Origin: Owenia fusiformis
Taxonomy: Eukaryota > Annelida > Polychaeta > Sabellida > Oweniidae
Assembly (NCBI GenBank): GCA_903813345.2
Contig: CAIIXF020000007.1
Location: forward strand, 19,395,564-19,459,563
Length of the DNA stretch: 64,000 nucleotides
Reading direction: 5' to 3'
The position numbers were made by a program, and so were the translations under genes. Shown one piece after another: positions 13,001-24,900 of the stretch. Below the pieces are notes generated by a model. The model was not told the DNA's origin. It saw nothing but the letters and a program-made list of their open reading frames with translations, and made no database searches. The first letter of the stretch is position 1. Every line of letters begins with the position of its first letter.

Positions 13001-14450
13001 ATGTTGCTGATCACAAACTAATATTTAATCAGACTGGAATTATGTTGAAGCAGATGACCCAGAGTGTTGCAACCATCCCAGGTTATGAGCAATAAAAATG
13101 TTATCATGCTACTAGTCTGCATGGCATCATAGAGCATTTTGGATAATCAATCATTTATTATATTTTTCTCTTATATCTGGATAGGACACTCCAGTAACTC
13201 ATACTCATACATGTGACCTCATTTGATATACAATTCAAATTGATCACTATTATAGCTACTTTCATTATTACAATAACAATATTTTTATTTGTCTTGAAAT
13301 AATGCGAAATTAAGCGGCTAAATAATGTATATATACTGTATGTATAAATACTTATAACTTTTATTTACATTTACATCTTGTATCATAACATGATTACATT
13401 AGTCACAACTCCTCACTAAAACTACTAACTAAAACTAGATATTTTATAAAAATACACGATTAATATATTTACTGAAAGCATACAAGAGAGGCAAAATATT
13501 TTAAAGTGTGATGCACAAATTATGCTGATTATTCTAAATTGTTAAATGAATGGTAGATAAAACCAAGATTTAGGAGTTGATCATTTGAAATTATATTCAA
13601 AAATAAATTGTTACTAATGTAAGTAAAATGCAACATATTATAAATGGCCAAAATGCATTTAATTGTTCCTGACAAGTAAAGTAAAAAAATATTTGAAAAT
13701 ATTTGAAAACCGCCATTCATTAGAATTTTAGAGTACCGAGTTCCAAATTTTTTAAATGGTCTTATCTTTTTCTTATGCTTTCTTCAGCAAAAAAGTTTCA
13801 GTTTTTTTTATTTTAAAATCAATGTAATTAAAATAATAAGCTGCAAGAAACCCAGTAGGCAACAGAAGTCATATGCTGTGGTGTTATAGTAATGAAGTAT
13901 AACTATTTAATTATACTTCTAATTTGTTATAGTTTCAAAGAAAGCACTTTTTGAAGTGATATTATTTATAATCCAAAAACATATCTATTCTAGCTACAAG
14001 ACCCTGTGAAGAATGAAATTCATATTACATGTACATATGTTTTTAAATAGATTATTCGAAGCATGCAGCACTGGGATGTCGTTCAAGACTTTATACATCA
14101 ACCCAGCAATAAAATATAAATATTATAAATATCAGGCCCATAGCCAGCTATTGCCTGCTAAGGGGGGGGGGGGGGTACTTTTCAAAAAGTTCAGGGAGGG
14201 GGGGTCCACACTTAACAAATTTGGCCAATTGAAAAGTGCTCGGAATGGTGAAAAAGTGCACGAATTTTATAGTTTTTGGCGCTCGAACCTTCTCCCACAT
14301 ACCATAGTGACAATTTTTTCCCTGATATAATAAAAATCTACCTGTTCCTGTTGCCTCTGTTGTAAGATTCTGCGGGCTTTGTGGACTAACACATTGCGAC
14401 AAAAGCATCAGCATCACAAGTGCATCCCTGAACGTCTTCACTAATCCCAT
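4006..14450 (-). CDS. LRR-containing G-protein-coupled receptor (LGR / relaxin-receptor-like) with pseudokinase-like tail
   Basis: Nine exons on the minus strand: 14450-14342, 10838-10658, 9941-9870, 9497-9426, 8190-8119, 7674-6797, 6409-6200, 5756-5566, 4275-4006. Every junction is GT-AG and keeps frame, giving 684 residues. Residues 1-24 form a signal peptide. Residues about 55-95 are a Cys-rich N-terminal cap (CxCxxxxxxC). Three phase-2 exons of exactly 72 nt each encode one LRR (97-168), and a CCEF hinge follows. TM1 lies near 213-236 with the GN motif; the DRY site reads ERM (315-317); TM7 has NPVLY. This matches LGR/RXFP receptors, which bind peptide or glycoprotein hormones at the plasma membrane. 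Only three or four LRRs are seen, against ten or more in most relatives. The last two exons resemble kinase helices D-F with HSE in place of HRD. The donor at 6200 (CAG|GTTGGT) is weak; reading through it would stop at 6171. The ligand and exact subfamily are unknown. Confidence 0.85.
8325..9235. repeat. CATGG-rich palindromic tandem repeat in receptor intron 5
   Basis: Dozens of CCATGG / ATACCATGGTAT palindromes. Roughly 8340-8690 holds about three imperfect copies of a 123-bp unit (for example atttatcatgg at 8459 and 8582). About 8755-9070 holds a second, longer unit of about 180 bp (taccatggtatatcatgat near 8758 and 8938). The stretch ends in three copies of a 22-bp accatggaatgaccatggtc unit (about 9167-9230). 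It lies between the receptor exons at 8190 and 9426. Confidence 0.75.
11286..12035. repeat. Long inverted-repeat (foldback) element in receptor intron 1
   Basis: The two halves are diverged reverse complements. Near 11300 the sequence reads aaaggataggtatcgatatgg, and near 12003 the complement of aaaggattggtatcgatatgg. Further in, gtctttccgaacc (about 11531) pairs with ggttcggaaagat (about 11783), and the inner pair caatattatagttatacaaa matches near 11736. Arms are about 340 bp and the centre is near 11660. There is no open frame, so a foldback transposon is the likely origin. Confidence 0.7.
12762..12880 (-). repeat. Diverged single copy of the 162-bp satellite unit
   Basis: The reverse complement reads gattagttttt-cggcattctgggtaaa-tgttaaggc-gccattttggattttc. 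This is the end of the unit arrayed at 24890-26301. Before it come cttgtctac and accatttga blocks in the same order as in the satellite, with about 35 bases missing between them. It lies in receptor intron 1, in the opposite orientation to the array. Confidence 0.7.
14133..14295. mobile_element. Family A transposon fragment close to receptor exon 1
   Basis: Starts CAGGCCCATAGCC, continues into a G run and then ttggccaattgaaaagtgct, the inverted counterpart of the interior of the family A copy at 1266. The far end is not clear. It lies about 45 bases from the first donor of the receptor gene, inside intron 1. Confidence 0.55.
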
Positions 14451-14582
14451 CTTTTAAAATCCAATTTCAATCAATTCTCATATTTTTATATAATCAATAA
14501 ATAAATTCCTGATTATACTGAGAAATTATCATTTGAGAAGATTCTCCAGTGCTCAATTCCCCAACTGCTGTAAAATACTCAT

Positions 14583-14614
14583 TGACAGTTCTCTGAACTG
14601 GGTGTGTTTATATA
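14583..14614 (-). promoter_or_regulatory. Candidate core promoter of the LGR-type receptor
   Basis: On the minus strand TATATAAA lies at 14614-14607. An initiator-like TGTCAATG has its A at 14583, 31 bases after the first T of the TATA box, which is canonical spacing. This would give a 5' UTR of about 132 nt before the ATG at 14450. Transcription start data would settle it. Confidence 0.5.
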
Positions 14615-15483
14615 GCTTGCAGATAATAATTAACAGGGCGTTATATTGCATGGTTTACTAATAAAGGTAAATATACACAGTGGCATGTAATCAGAGGAGG
14701 CATGACAGGTTAGGATTTCTACCAAGAATTTTTTTGTTCAATTTGAGTTAGTTATAATGGCACTATGTCTTCATGCTACAGCATAGGAGAAATGATCAAG
14801 TTTTATAAGGCCTTAAATTATTTTACTTCATACTTTTGAAACTCAGAAAGTGAAGACGAAGCTCTCTTTTAAGAAGTGAAGTTGAATGAATGCAAAGGGT
14901 AAATTTTGCTGCACTTTGGTACAAAAAATAAAAAATATTGCACAAAAACATAAAATATCAATTAAGCAATAACAAAAAACCTAATGTGAGTGATTTCTAT
15001 TTACCTAAAATAATAATAGCTATTGAAAACATTCTGTTCTTGATCATGAAACATAATTATAAATTATACAATAAATTAATATTTAGGCCTCCTCGTGCAT
15101 TTGAAATATCAAACTTTAAAATCTTGTTGTAGTCTGTTTTAAGGGAATTTGCAAATGGAAGGCCAATCATTAATTATTTCATCCAATCAGCTTGCTTGGA
15201 GGACAGTTTGCAATTTGCATCCCTCCCACAGAGATCATCTTTGCATGGAGATAGGTTCAGCTTTGAATTCTGGGATATTTCCTCCTGTTTTCACCACAAA
15301 ATGAATTAGCCATACTACTAGTGCCATCTATCAATACAGCAGAATTTATTCAATACTAGCATGGGCTTTCAATTAGACTAGTTGAAAGTCCATGATATTA
15401 GTAAAGCCATGATATGTTACTTGATCATCAATTGAATTTAGTTCAGTTTTCTGAAAAATTCAGTTTTCTGAAAATTCACATCC

Positions 15484-16436
15484 CAAATAACTCAGATGCG
15501 AGTAGGTAGTTACCACTTTCACCACCAGTGGCTCATTCGATGATTTGGGTCAGATAGCATGGCGGGTATAGTAGAAAGTTACCCTTTAACTGAAATACTC
15601 ATCAGTTTTAGTAGTTCAATTTTCATATCACCCTTATGTTATGCAAATTGAAATATGTCCAGTAAAAGAAAATATTATCTGTCCAATACAAGAAAAGGTA
15701 TTTCACTTTTTGTGATTTTATAACATATGGGGAATTTCCCCGAACCAGAAGTCACATTTTCAAGATTAAAGAACAGGTCCATTTAACAGACTCTTGGCCC
15801 ACTTAGATTTTTTCTGAAAAACTCATTCTTCCATTTACTTTTAAATCCGATTGCAAGTTGTAGATAAACCTTTGTTCTTGAGATGTGCAATTTCTAAAAG
15901 TGGCATAAGTTTTCCGTTTCTTTGAAAAATTGGCAGTAAGAACCCCTATCACAAGACTGTCTGAATATGGGTACACCATGTTTACCATCAAAATAATATT
16001 TTTATTTGAATTTTTAATGACGTAAATTAAGATTATTTCCACTCGTCTATTCAGTTTAAAAAAAACACTTACTACACATAAGCAATTTTATCTATTGTGA
16101 AAGTCAATTGATGGTGAGGGTTACAGATCATCAATAATTTAAAGATACATGTATCCCACAGATACTGCATCAAATAGCAAAAGCCATAGGTACCGTATTC
16201 TTTGTTATTACTGCCCACCCCCTAATAAGCACCCACCCCACTTTGAGAGGGTGATAATAGAACACTGCACTAAACTGCTATAAACATGACATATTTGTAA
16301 TTTGATCGAGGGGCTCTGTTGGGGATTTCTTCAATCACTGTCAACATTGTCTAGTTAGATTCTTGCAAGATCTAACTGACCCGAACGAGCCACCTGGCAG
16401 TGAAACTGGTAACTACCTACACGCATCTGAGTTATT
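15484..16436. mobile_element. Element of about 950 bp with inverted repeats of about 75 bp
   Basis: AAATAACTCAGATGCGAGTA at 15485 and following is matched by the complement of the sequence ending at 16436, which reads AATAACTCAGATGCGTGTAG. The match continues through ggtagttacca, ttcac, and ctcattcg/ctcgttcg to gggtcag on each side. The interior has no long open frame. I could not define a target-site duplication, so the class is unknown. It lies between the receptor promoter and boule. Confidence 0.65.
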
Positions 16437-17086
16437 TTTTAGATTTGAATTTGTGAAATTTTTAAACTACCGTATTTGCCGTAATTGGCGCCCATGTTCC
16501 TATTAGTGCCCCCCCAGACTTTATATTCATACATGTTGAAGATAATAAAAAGGAAATTGTGTAAACCATTAATGTTATTCATTCTGGAGCAACTCAATAG
16601 GCAGTAAACCTTCCCTTTGGGCACAATAATAATTTGAAGTGCAAGGATTTAGTTGTTGAAACCTTTTGCTGTGATCAAAGTCCATTCATGTATGATACCA
16701 AATATCATGATATCATCAAATCATAAAGTTTCCTGCTTATAAGCTTATCCGCACCAAGTGTTTAGGGGTAGCACATATCTGATAATTTTTTTCCAATTTT
16801 TATATCTTTATATTTAGACTGTATGACCATAACTTAGTACCCAACACAGCTTGGTTTAAAGATTTAAGCCCTGGACTCAGAACAATGTGGATTGACCATT
16901 CCTTGAAGGTGTTGCTTTCCAAAATTTGCATGAGATGCGGAGCATCCATTGTTAATTTTAGGAAACAACGCCTGCTAAAAGGAATGGTCACATAATGCAT
17001 TGAGTCTTGGGCTTAAATTTTTTTACACATACCAAAGTATTTTCTAAAAAATCATCTAAGATACAAAATCAATAAAAGAACATATG

Positions 17087-17222
17087 CAGTGGCAGATCCA
17101 GGAACCAACAAATGTTCAGCCAGAGAAAAAAATTTTTTTGCGCCCCTAAAACCGAAAAGAGCCCATTTATGACCAAAAAGGTCTGGGCCCACCCAAGGCC
17201 CCCCCCCCCAGATCCGCCAGTG
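17087..17222. mobile_element. Small DNA transposon, CAGTGGCGGATCC family (family B)
   Basis: Begins CAGTGGCAGATCCAGGAACC and ends CAGATCCGCCAGTG, the imperfect complement of the start. The interior contains cgcccctaaaaccgaaaaga and gaccaaaaaggtctgggccc, shared with copies at 18081 and 49072. The TIR form suits a hAT-like non-autonomous element. Confidence 0.65.
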
Positions 17223-17294
17223 ATATGAACACATGTGAATTATCTATAAAATATCTGTATACTGGATACTTTGAAGATGTCTGTGCCCCCTCCC

Positions 17295-17456
17295 CAGGCC
17301 CGTAGCCAGGGGAAGCGGCCCGTAGCCAGGGGGAGTGGAGGGAGCGGCCACTCCCCCCTCCACCGGCCAGAAATTCTTACAAAATCATGCAGTTTTTCAC
17401 CATTCTGAGCACTTTTCACATGTTTTTTGCCAAAAACTGTCAAAAAAGCTCCTCTC
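17295..17456. mobile_element. Family A transposon copy
   Basis: CAGGCCCGTAGCCAGGGG opens the copy, with an internal 19-bp partial repeat of the same end. It continues ccactccccc, caccattctgagcactttt and gccaaaaactgtcaaaaa, as in the copy at 1266. The far terminus is missing or diverged. Confidence 0.6.
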
Positions 17457-18051
17457 TATGAACAAAAAATAATATAATACTAGCCTGCCAGGCATCATGG
17501 TGGTTCAAGAAAACACCTCTACATGCAACCCACATTTCTTCAGAATGCTGTACAAGTGACACCTGGTCTTGCAAGGCCATACGAAGTAAATACTTTGTTA
17601 AATGTGCATGAGTCAGAGACATATAAAACAAATGTCATGGGAGTGTTTTATATGTCTCTGAGTCGGGGCATGAGTATATAGTAAGTCATACAAGGAAAAT
17701 AAAGTACAAACTCATAAAAACACAAACTTGCCATCTTGTTTAGTACACAAACACGTAAATAAAAGGAGGGTATGATATAATATAGGTCCATGGATATACC
17801 AAGGACATACCGACTTGCAGTGACTGTCTATGTCTATGGCAATAATCTGCAAAAGGCTAATTAGCCCATATAAAGCAGATAGAATTTAACAGTGATAGAA
17901 TTTAAATAGAATATAATTTAAAACAAAAAACATACAATGCAAGTTTCAACCCAGTTGTACTTAGGGTATATTTTGACAAACATTATCAAACAGGGGCATA
18001 GCCAGCAAATGTCATGGGAGTGGGAATTACATTATTATGTTTACGACTGTA

Positions 18052-18480
18052 CAGGTCTGTAGCCAAGGGGTGGTGGTAGCCAGGGGCGGATCTGTGAACC
18101 AACAAGGGGGGGGGGCAAATTTCGGGTCAGGGAAAAAACTTCCACCCTTGAGCGGAAAATATTTTACGCCCCTAAACCCCAAAAGTGGGCCTACATTTTG
18201 AAATTTTGAGGACCACTTTCCTCAAAATTTACCCTGAAATTAAAAAATAAGGCCTTTAAAGGCCCAGTTATGACCAAAAAGGCCCATTTTTTGGCCGGGC
18301 CCCCAGACCCTCCCATCACCCCAGATCCGCAAGTGGGAGCGGAAGGAGTGGTCGCTCCCCCCAGCCAGACATTCTTTCAAAATCATGCTCTTTTCCACCA
18401 TTCTAATCTGAACCCTTTTCGCATGATTTTCTAGCCAAAACTGTCGAAAAGCTTCCCCTTGGAAGCTGGCTTGGGCCTGC
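18052..18480. mobile_element. Family A transposon interrupted by a family B transposon (18081-18335)
   Basis: The outer copy opens CAGGTCTGTAGCC at 18052 and closes with gcttgggcctg at 18480. Its interior (gtggtcgctcccc, caaaatcatgctc, ttttcgcatgatttt) resumes after 18335. Between these lies CAGGGGCGGATCTG at 18081 running to CAGATCCGCAAGTG, a family B copy with the shared ccctaaaccccaaaagtggg block. The order shows that B landed in A. Confidence 0.6.
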
Positions 18481-18899
18481 AATAATTCTGCAATGCCTAT
18501 CTCAAATTTCGTCCTTCCACGAAAAGGGACGTTAAACAGAGGATCTATTTATCATGATCTGAATATGTACTACACAAGTGTCAACGTCTTGAAATCACTG
18601 AAATCTGTGAATCAATCAACCAATGAATGATCATCTATTTTGAAGTAAATTGGCGGGAAAACTTTGATTGACAAGCACGTGTTCTAGAAGAGTTGATTAA
18701 AAAGGGGACGGAGGAAAAATCAATCCAGGCCCGTCGTATCAATTTCGATGAATTTGTTAAGAATCAAATTAATTTACATTTTTTATAAATGGCATAGCTT
18801 TCATTAATTAAATTAATATAAATTTTGTGAAAGAGAACAAGTTAATCAATTCGTAATATCATCCTCACACCCCTTGTGTGTTTCCTATCCTGTTGCCCA

Positions 18900-18982
18900 T
18901 ATAAACATGCGCATCTTTCCAGTTATCCGGAGTGAAAGTTGTGTCAGAATTTTCAGACTGCTGGTTAGATCGTCTATAAATC
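18900..18982 (+). promoter_or_regulatory. Candidate boule core promoter and short 5' UTR
   Basis: TATAAA at 18900-18905 lies about 80 bases before the ATG at 18983. Transcription from about 18930 would leave a 5' UTR of about 50 nt. No strong initiator is visible, so this is a position-based guess. Confidence 0.35.
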
Positions 18983-21900
18983 ATGGTAAGCCAATTTTAC
19001 TTCAATAATTGTTTGTTCATATACTCTATTCGACAACTCATACAATTTCACAGTGGATTACATTCATGTTTCCAAGGAAAACGATGGATCTTTTGCAGAT
19101 TTCGAGGCAGACATTTCTCATTACAAAATCTGGCTTGCTTTCCGTGTTCTAAATTTAGCTGATTCTGTACATTTGTTCAGCTCGTATTTCACCTGATCGC
19201 ATAGTCTACCGTTAATCACGATTTACCAAATGTATTTGAATGTGTTTTATAAATTGACTGAATTGATTTTCTATGCCTCTGATCACAACAACGGGCAATT
19301 TTTTAATTTTTGTGTGATGCTCTTAGGCCTGAAAGGGGGGGGGGTCACTGAATGGTCCCGTTTTCATCAATTTTAGTTTTAAAGAAATTGCCCTAACAGC
19401 AAGTTTGATTATTTCATGGACCCCAATCCCCAATTCTCTCAACAGTATTTTCATTTTTTATGTTTGAATCAGAATAACTAATGATAGGCCATTATTGTGA
19501 CATTCTACACTGTTCGTTGGACAGAATGTCAGTACAAATGCAATCACCTTTGGTTCTTGCTTTTTATGACATTCAACTCTGCTGAAATTCACCATATTGA
19601 GTGGCATATCATAATTTATTCCTAAAGAAAGTTCAGTGAGGCAAATTAGAGTGTGGTGTCAAATTACTACAGAAGTTGATTTTGAACTGTGAAGTGCAGA
19701 CATGACTTCAAATTAAATCACCTAAAAGTCAAGTGACATTCTTCATTTCCTCCAAGCAAAGGCTAGATGTATCGCATCAGTCATGCATGAAATGGAATTG
19801 TGGCCTATGGTGTGATCATGGATGGACTTGAAAATCTAGAGAAGTCTCCACAGTCTATCATTCTTTCTAAATAATTTATTAATTTCATGAATATTTCCTG
19901 CTGTTTTCAGTCCACTCCAGATATTTCCCCTTCCAGCAGTCCTGCATCTACAAGTGGTACATACCCTCCAAAATTTGGGACAGTTATCCCAAATAGGATA
20001 TTTGTAGGAGGAATACCCCCAAACGTAAGTACCTTGAGCATTACACCAACAATTACATGGGGCAGTTTTTTTTTATCTTGATTGAACTTCTTTTATCGTA
20101 GAGTAGCCTTTAATTTGTTATTTTTCCAAATGTTGACATTGTTAGATTGATGCATTAATAAATCGAGAAATTGCTTTGCAGTGAACAGCAAAGGAGATCT
20201 TCAATCTATTTTTATGTCACAACTGCAAGCTTGGTGCTCTCGCCATAACCATGGTCATGAGTTTGAAACTTGTGAGCTCCTCGCCTTTTAATTTTATCAA
20301 TAATCTGCAAAAGGTTAATTTAGTAATGAGGCCATTTGAAGCAGATGTATAATTTAACAGTATAAATAGACATATAATCCTTAAAATCGCAAATTTTATA
20401 CTTGATATACATGTCATGTCTAGAACATTTGATATTAAGCTTATCTATATTGTCTGTGATCAAAGATGAAAGTTATTAAGTTGCAGAAATGTCCAAATTT
20501 TATAGAACTGAAAAAGGGACTTTTGCCATTTTAAAATATTTTCTGAAGCAATTGATCTGGTCCATTTTGGTCCTCTCTCAGAAATACTATCTAGTATCTA
20601 GTATGATGGAAATTTTTCAAAAATAGAACAAACCAAATAATGCATGACTTTGAAATAATAAACATTTTCATCAATATTACAACTATCCCAGTAATTTTGG
20701 AGAAACCTTCATGTAAATGTGGTAAAAATAAGATGACCTTTACGATAGTAGTACATGATGTGCCCCATTTTCAATAACTATATATTGGATCAGAACTGGC
20801 TGCCTAGAAAATTCCTGCAGAAGAATGATTGATTTTAGCCATTGCACCGGATCTATATTTTTTTGTTCAAAATAAAGTGTTCAAAATTCTTGATATTTCT
20901 TAGTAAAATATCATGCTCAGGCTCCTTCCGAAAAAATACCTGTTCTTCAACTCCTCTAGCTTTGATGAATGTGAGAGGTTGCACCTGTTATATATGTTTT
21001 CTCTAGGTTACTTGATTGCATATTATTAGTAAACGAGGAATTAGGTGTAGCCAGGGGTGCGAATAGAACCATCTCTAGATATAGAAGAAGAGCTTTAAAA
21101 TGCTTTTCATACGAAGCTTCTAGGTCAATTTTGAAGGAAGTTGCATCAATTTTTGTAAAATTCAAAACAAGTTTTAAAAAATTGGTAACTATCTTTAGAT
21201 CATATCATACATTTTATTTTATTTAGACCACTGAACAAGATCTGAAACAGTATTTCTCAAGCTTCGGGGCAGTTAAAGATTCCAAAATAATAGCTGATAG
21301 AGCAGGTGTATCAAAGGGGTAAGTTGATTCAATTGTTTTTAGTATTCTGTACTTTAAAGCCAACAAAATTATTCAAGCTCAGTTATAGTATACATCATTC
21401 AGCTTTTGATCATGGCATTCAGACATTGAATAATGTCCTGTTTCCTTAGCTTATCAATCTGTTGACATAAGTAAAACATTTTTAGGGTGATTATCAGGTC
21501 CAAATATTTAGAATCTAATGGTAAAGAGATATTCCTGGCTTATCTGAATATAGCAGGTAACAACTTTAAACATACAGTACATGCTTTCCAATATGCTTGT
21601 TATAAAACTGAGAATGCTTCCCTTAGCTGCTAGGATGGCATGTTGAAAAGATCAGCCTAAATTACTGCTAAAATATTGCAAGTTTTTTACCTGATGGGAA
21701 TTCTGACAGGAAACTGATGAGTGCAACATCTGATATATGGTGCATCATTAGGGACGAGTTTCCTACTGATTTTTGAAATTAATCCAATAAAGAAGATGAT
21801 TCTCAGTGAAGTAGAGATACATTTTATCTAAAAATACAAGATAATCATTATAAACCTGCCATATACTCAGAGGGGGAACTTTAGACTAGTTTTTGCATGT

Positions 21901-24900
21901 CTTGTTTGTCAATAAATAAGCACAAATGGCATTCTCTACTCTCCCAAGATTTTTCATCAAATAGATGCAAAATTCTCATTTCACAATTTTGACAAATATT
22001 TTCCATATGGGTTAACTAGATGCATACCCATTTTCAAAATTTCAAGTGGGTGCATCACCTATTTACTTAATTGCTAGGAAGAGCAGGGGACCATCATAAA
22101 AATGCTGCAACGTGAACGACATTTCTTTCTTTATTTCTACTTGTTAATGCAAGATTATTTTTCTTGAAAGTAAAATGTACCTTACTATCTTCAAATATAT
22201 AATTACAGGTCTGCATAATTTTGATGTATACAGTTTTTTGGTGAAATTTGCTGAGATAAACATGGGATATCAATAGACTAGATTCTCTGAAGTCTGTTGG
22301 ATATAGACTAGGGGAGGTTTAATGGGGCTCATACTAATATAAAATCAGTCTCATTTTGGAAATGTTATGAAAAAGTCACTAAATGTCTTTCCTCCTGCAG
22401 TCCTGAAGAATTTCCAAAAAATGATTTTGGATCCTGCTGTAGCTTCAAACTTTGTTGTCTCATATCATCGATTTGTTCACAAGCATTGTTTAATGTTTTA
22501 TGATTTTTGTTCCAGCTATGGTTTCATCACTTTTGAAACTCAGGAGGATGCTGAGAAGATAATAAAGAAAGAGGTGAGTTCTTGTCACAATACTATTGTG
22601 ACCAAACTCTGGCTGAAAATTACATGAGTTTCTGATACCCAGACCCTATGTCATTTTCATGTGATTTCTATTATGTAATTTCAAATGCTAAAACCCTTTG
22701 ATTCTCTCAATTTTGTTTGATGGACTGGTTATAGTCTAGGCATTGCTGAGTCACTGACCCTATCTTGTTTCCAGTGTCTGTTCACACCTACTATGCCAGT
22801 CATTTATCTGTAAGATGTTTCCAAAACTATTGACAAAGTTTATCAGCAGCCATCTTGTCTATTATCTCATATTTAGAAGAATGAAATATTAGCATATCTT
22901 TCATATAATCATTTTTTATATCAAAAAATTACAATTCTCCATTTCGCTGTTCGCTCTTTGAATCAGAACGTTCGCATATATGGTGCATATATGTACTCAA
23001 AAAGGACAAAATTTGATTGGTCAATATTTTTCAACGATGCATTTCGTGTAGCTATTTGTGAGACCCGAAAGTTCTAAATCAAATTAATTACGCAATTTTG
23101 TTTTTACACCCGCAAGCTAAATAAAAAAATGACACCATCGGAATTCTTCTTCTTTGTCATTGAATTAATAGTCAGTATACCAGATTTAATCAATAAAAGA
23201 TTATACAATTAACAACAAAATTCGGAAACGAGTATGTAAGATTTGCTTTCGAACCACTAAACTTGACCTAGATAATAGCGACGTGTCTTCTTTGGTCAAA
23301 TGCTCAGTTGTTTGTGGGTTTTCAACGTAACTCTATAATGTAATATGAAGATGAGTACTTTTATTCAGTTGTTGCATCGATGTTACAGTTTGTAGTGCAG
23401 TAATATTGGCATGAACGTGTTGAAAGTCGAATGGAATTGCTTTTTCCAATATGGCGACTAGTCACGTGACTTCTTCTCTTCCGGAATATACTCCCATTTT
23501 CAATCATTGTTTTCACCCCGTTAGGAGCCAATAAAATGAAAAAAAATATATGTTATATAAAGATTATTAAAAGACTAATTGTTTCTGATAGTTTGTTTTC
23601 TCCGATCGCATGGAGATTCGATCGAAAATATCGCTTGAAAAATGGGTATGAAAATCCCCATGTTAAACCAACGGGGAAAAACAAGGTAGAAAAATTTTGT
23701 TCCCCCGCGAACTGCATCATGGGAAATATTTTGACCTTATAAGGAAAAACTTTCGCGCCATCTTTATTAGAGATTCAATACTACCGAATCCGCGATTTTA
23801 AGAATTGTAACCTCTTGTCTTTTCTCATGCTTCATTTAGCAGCCTTATCTTATAAAAATTGTTAAATTGATTTAATTCCCATCTTATACACGTTTATAGG
23901 GGGACAACCTCATATTTAAGGACAGAAAACTAAACATTGGAACAGCTGTTAGGAAACAGGTGAGTAGATGGCTTTGCATTAGATCTGTGTTGCCCTCTCC
24001 AGTTTGTCCTCTCAAACACAATTGAATTAGCATTGGGCAAGTAGACAGTGTGGAGTCAGATATGACAGTTAATTCTTTTTATCGTACCTAACAAGAGTTA
24101 CGATATCTGTGCTTTCATTAACGCCGTCCCATAATGGAGAGGACCCGGTTTTTACTATAGGGACCCCAAACAATGAAAATGAGGGGTCACTTGGACGCAG
24201 TGCAGGTCATATCAAAAAAATCAACTCTTTTATTTGGTCAAAATCCGCTAAATAAACAAAGGATATTCTATTTCTAAAAGAAATAGAATTTTCTTTCGAA
24301 GTTTCTTTCCCGGAAGTTGATTTCTGATCAAAATAGTATGAGGTATGTGATTGGACAATCACTAGTAGTTGATTTCCGAGCGGTAATCGGTATGAGACCT
24401 ATGATTGGCCGAGATTATTGATCGCGCATGCGTCTTAATAATTTTAACTAATCAAATTGCTGGATTTGCTGCGCATGCGCAAAAAACTGAACCAAAAAAT
24501 GGAACCTCACGGAGATTGCTCCTAATGAAACTTTCTGAGCGATCAAAATCAATAGCAAATTGCTTTGAAATACGCGAAGAAAAATGGTATTTAATGGTTG
24601 AAAATTAGTTATCTCTTTCTAATGAAGGTATCTGCATCATTTAATGACCTACTAGACGTGTGTAGTACACTGATCTGGGCCAAAAAATAACAAAACTGAT
24701 GCAAACTTTTCATCAACTTTTTTCGTTCAGTGCAAAAATGTGACTTTGAATTCCCGGGAACCTTTTTTCATGGGGACGCACTTTTTTGAGGGGGGACGCA
24801 ATTTTGGAAAATCAATCCGTCCCAGGGAAGCAGTTTTGGACAAGCCTACTGAAAGCACTGGATATTGTAGTCAGCTTGGCGGGCGGGCGGCGTCTCACTT

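Noticed and set aside
24472-24484. NRF-1-like palindrome TGCGCATGCGCA as a promoter
   Set aside because: It lies in boule intron 5 with no exon or start signal nearby; left as a chance or repeat-derived motif.
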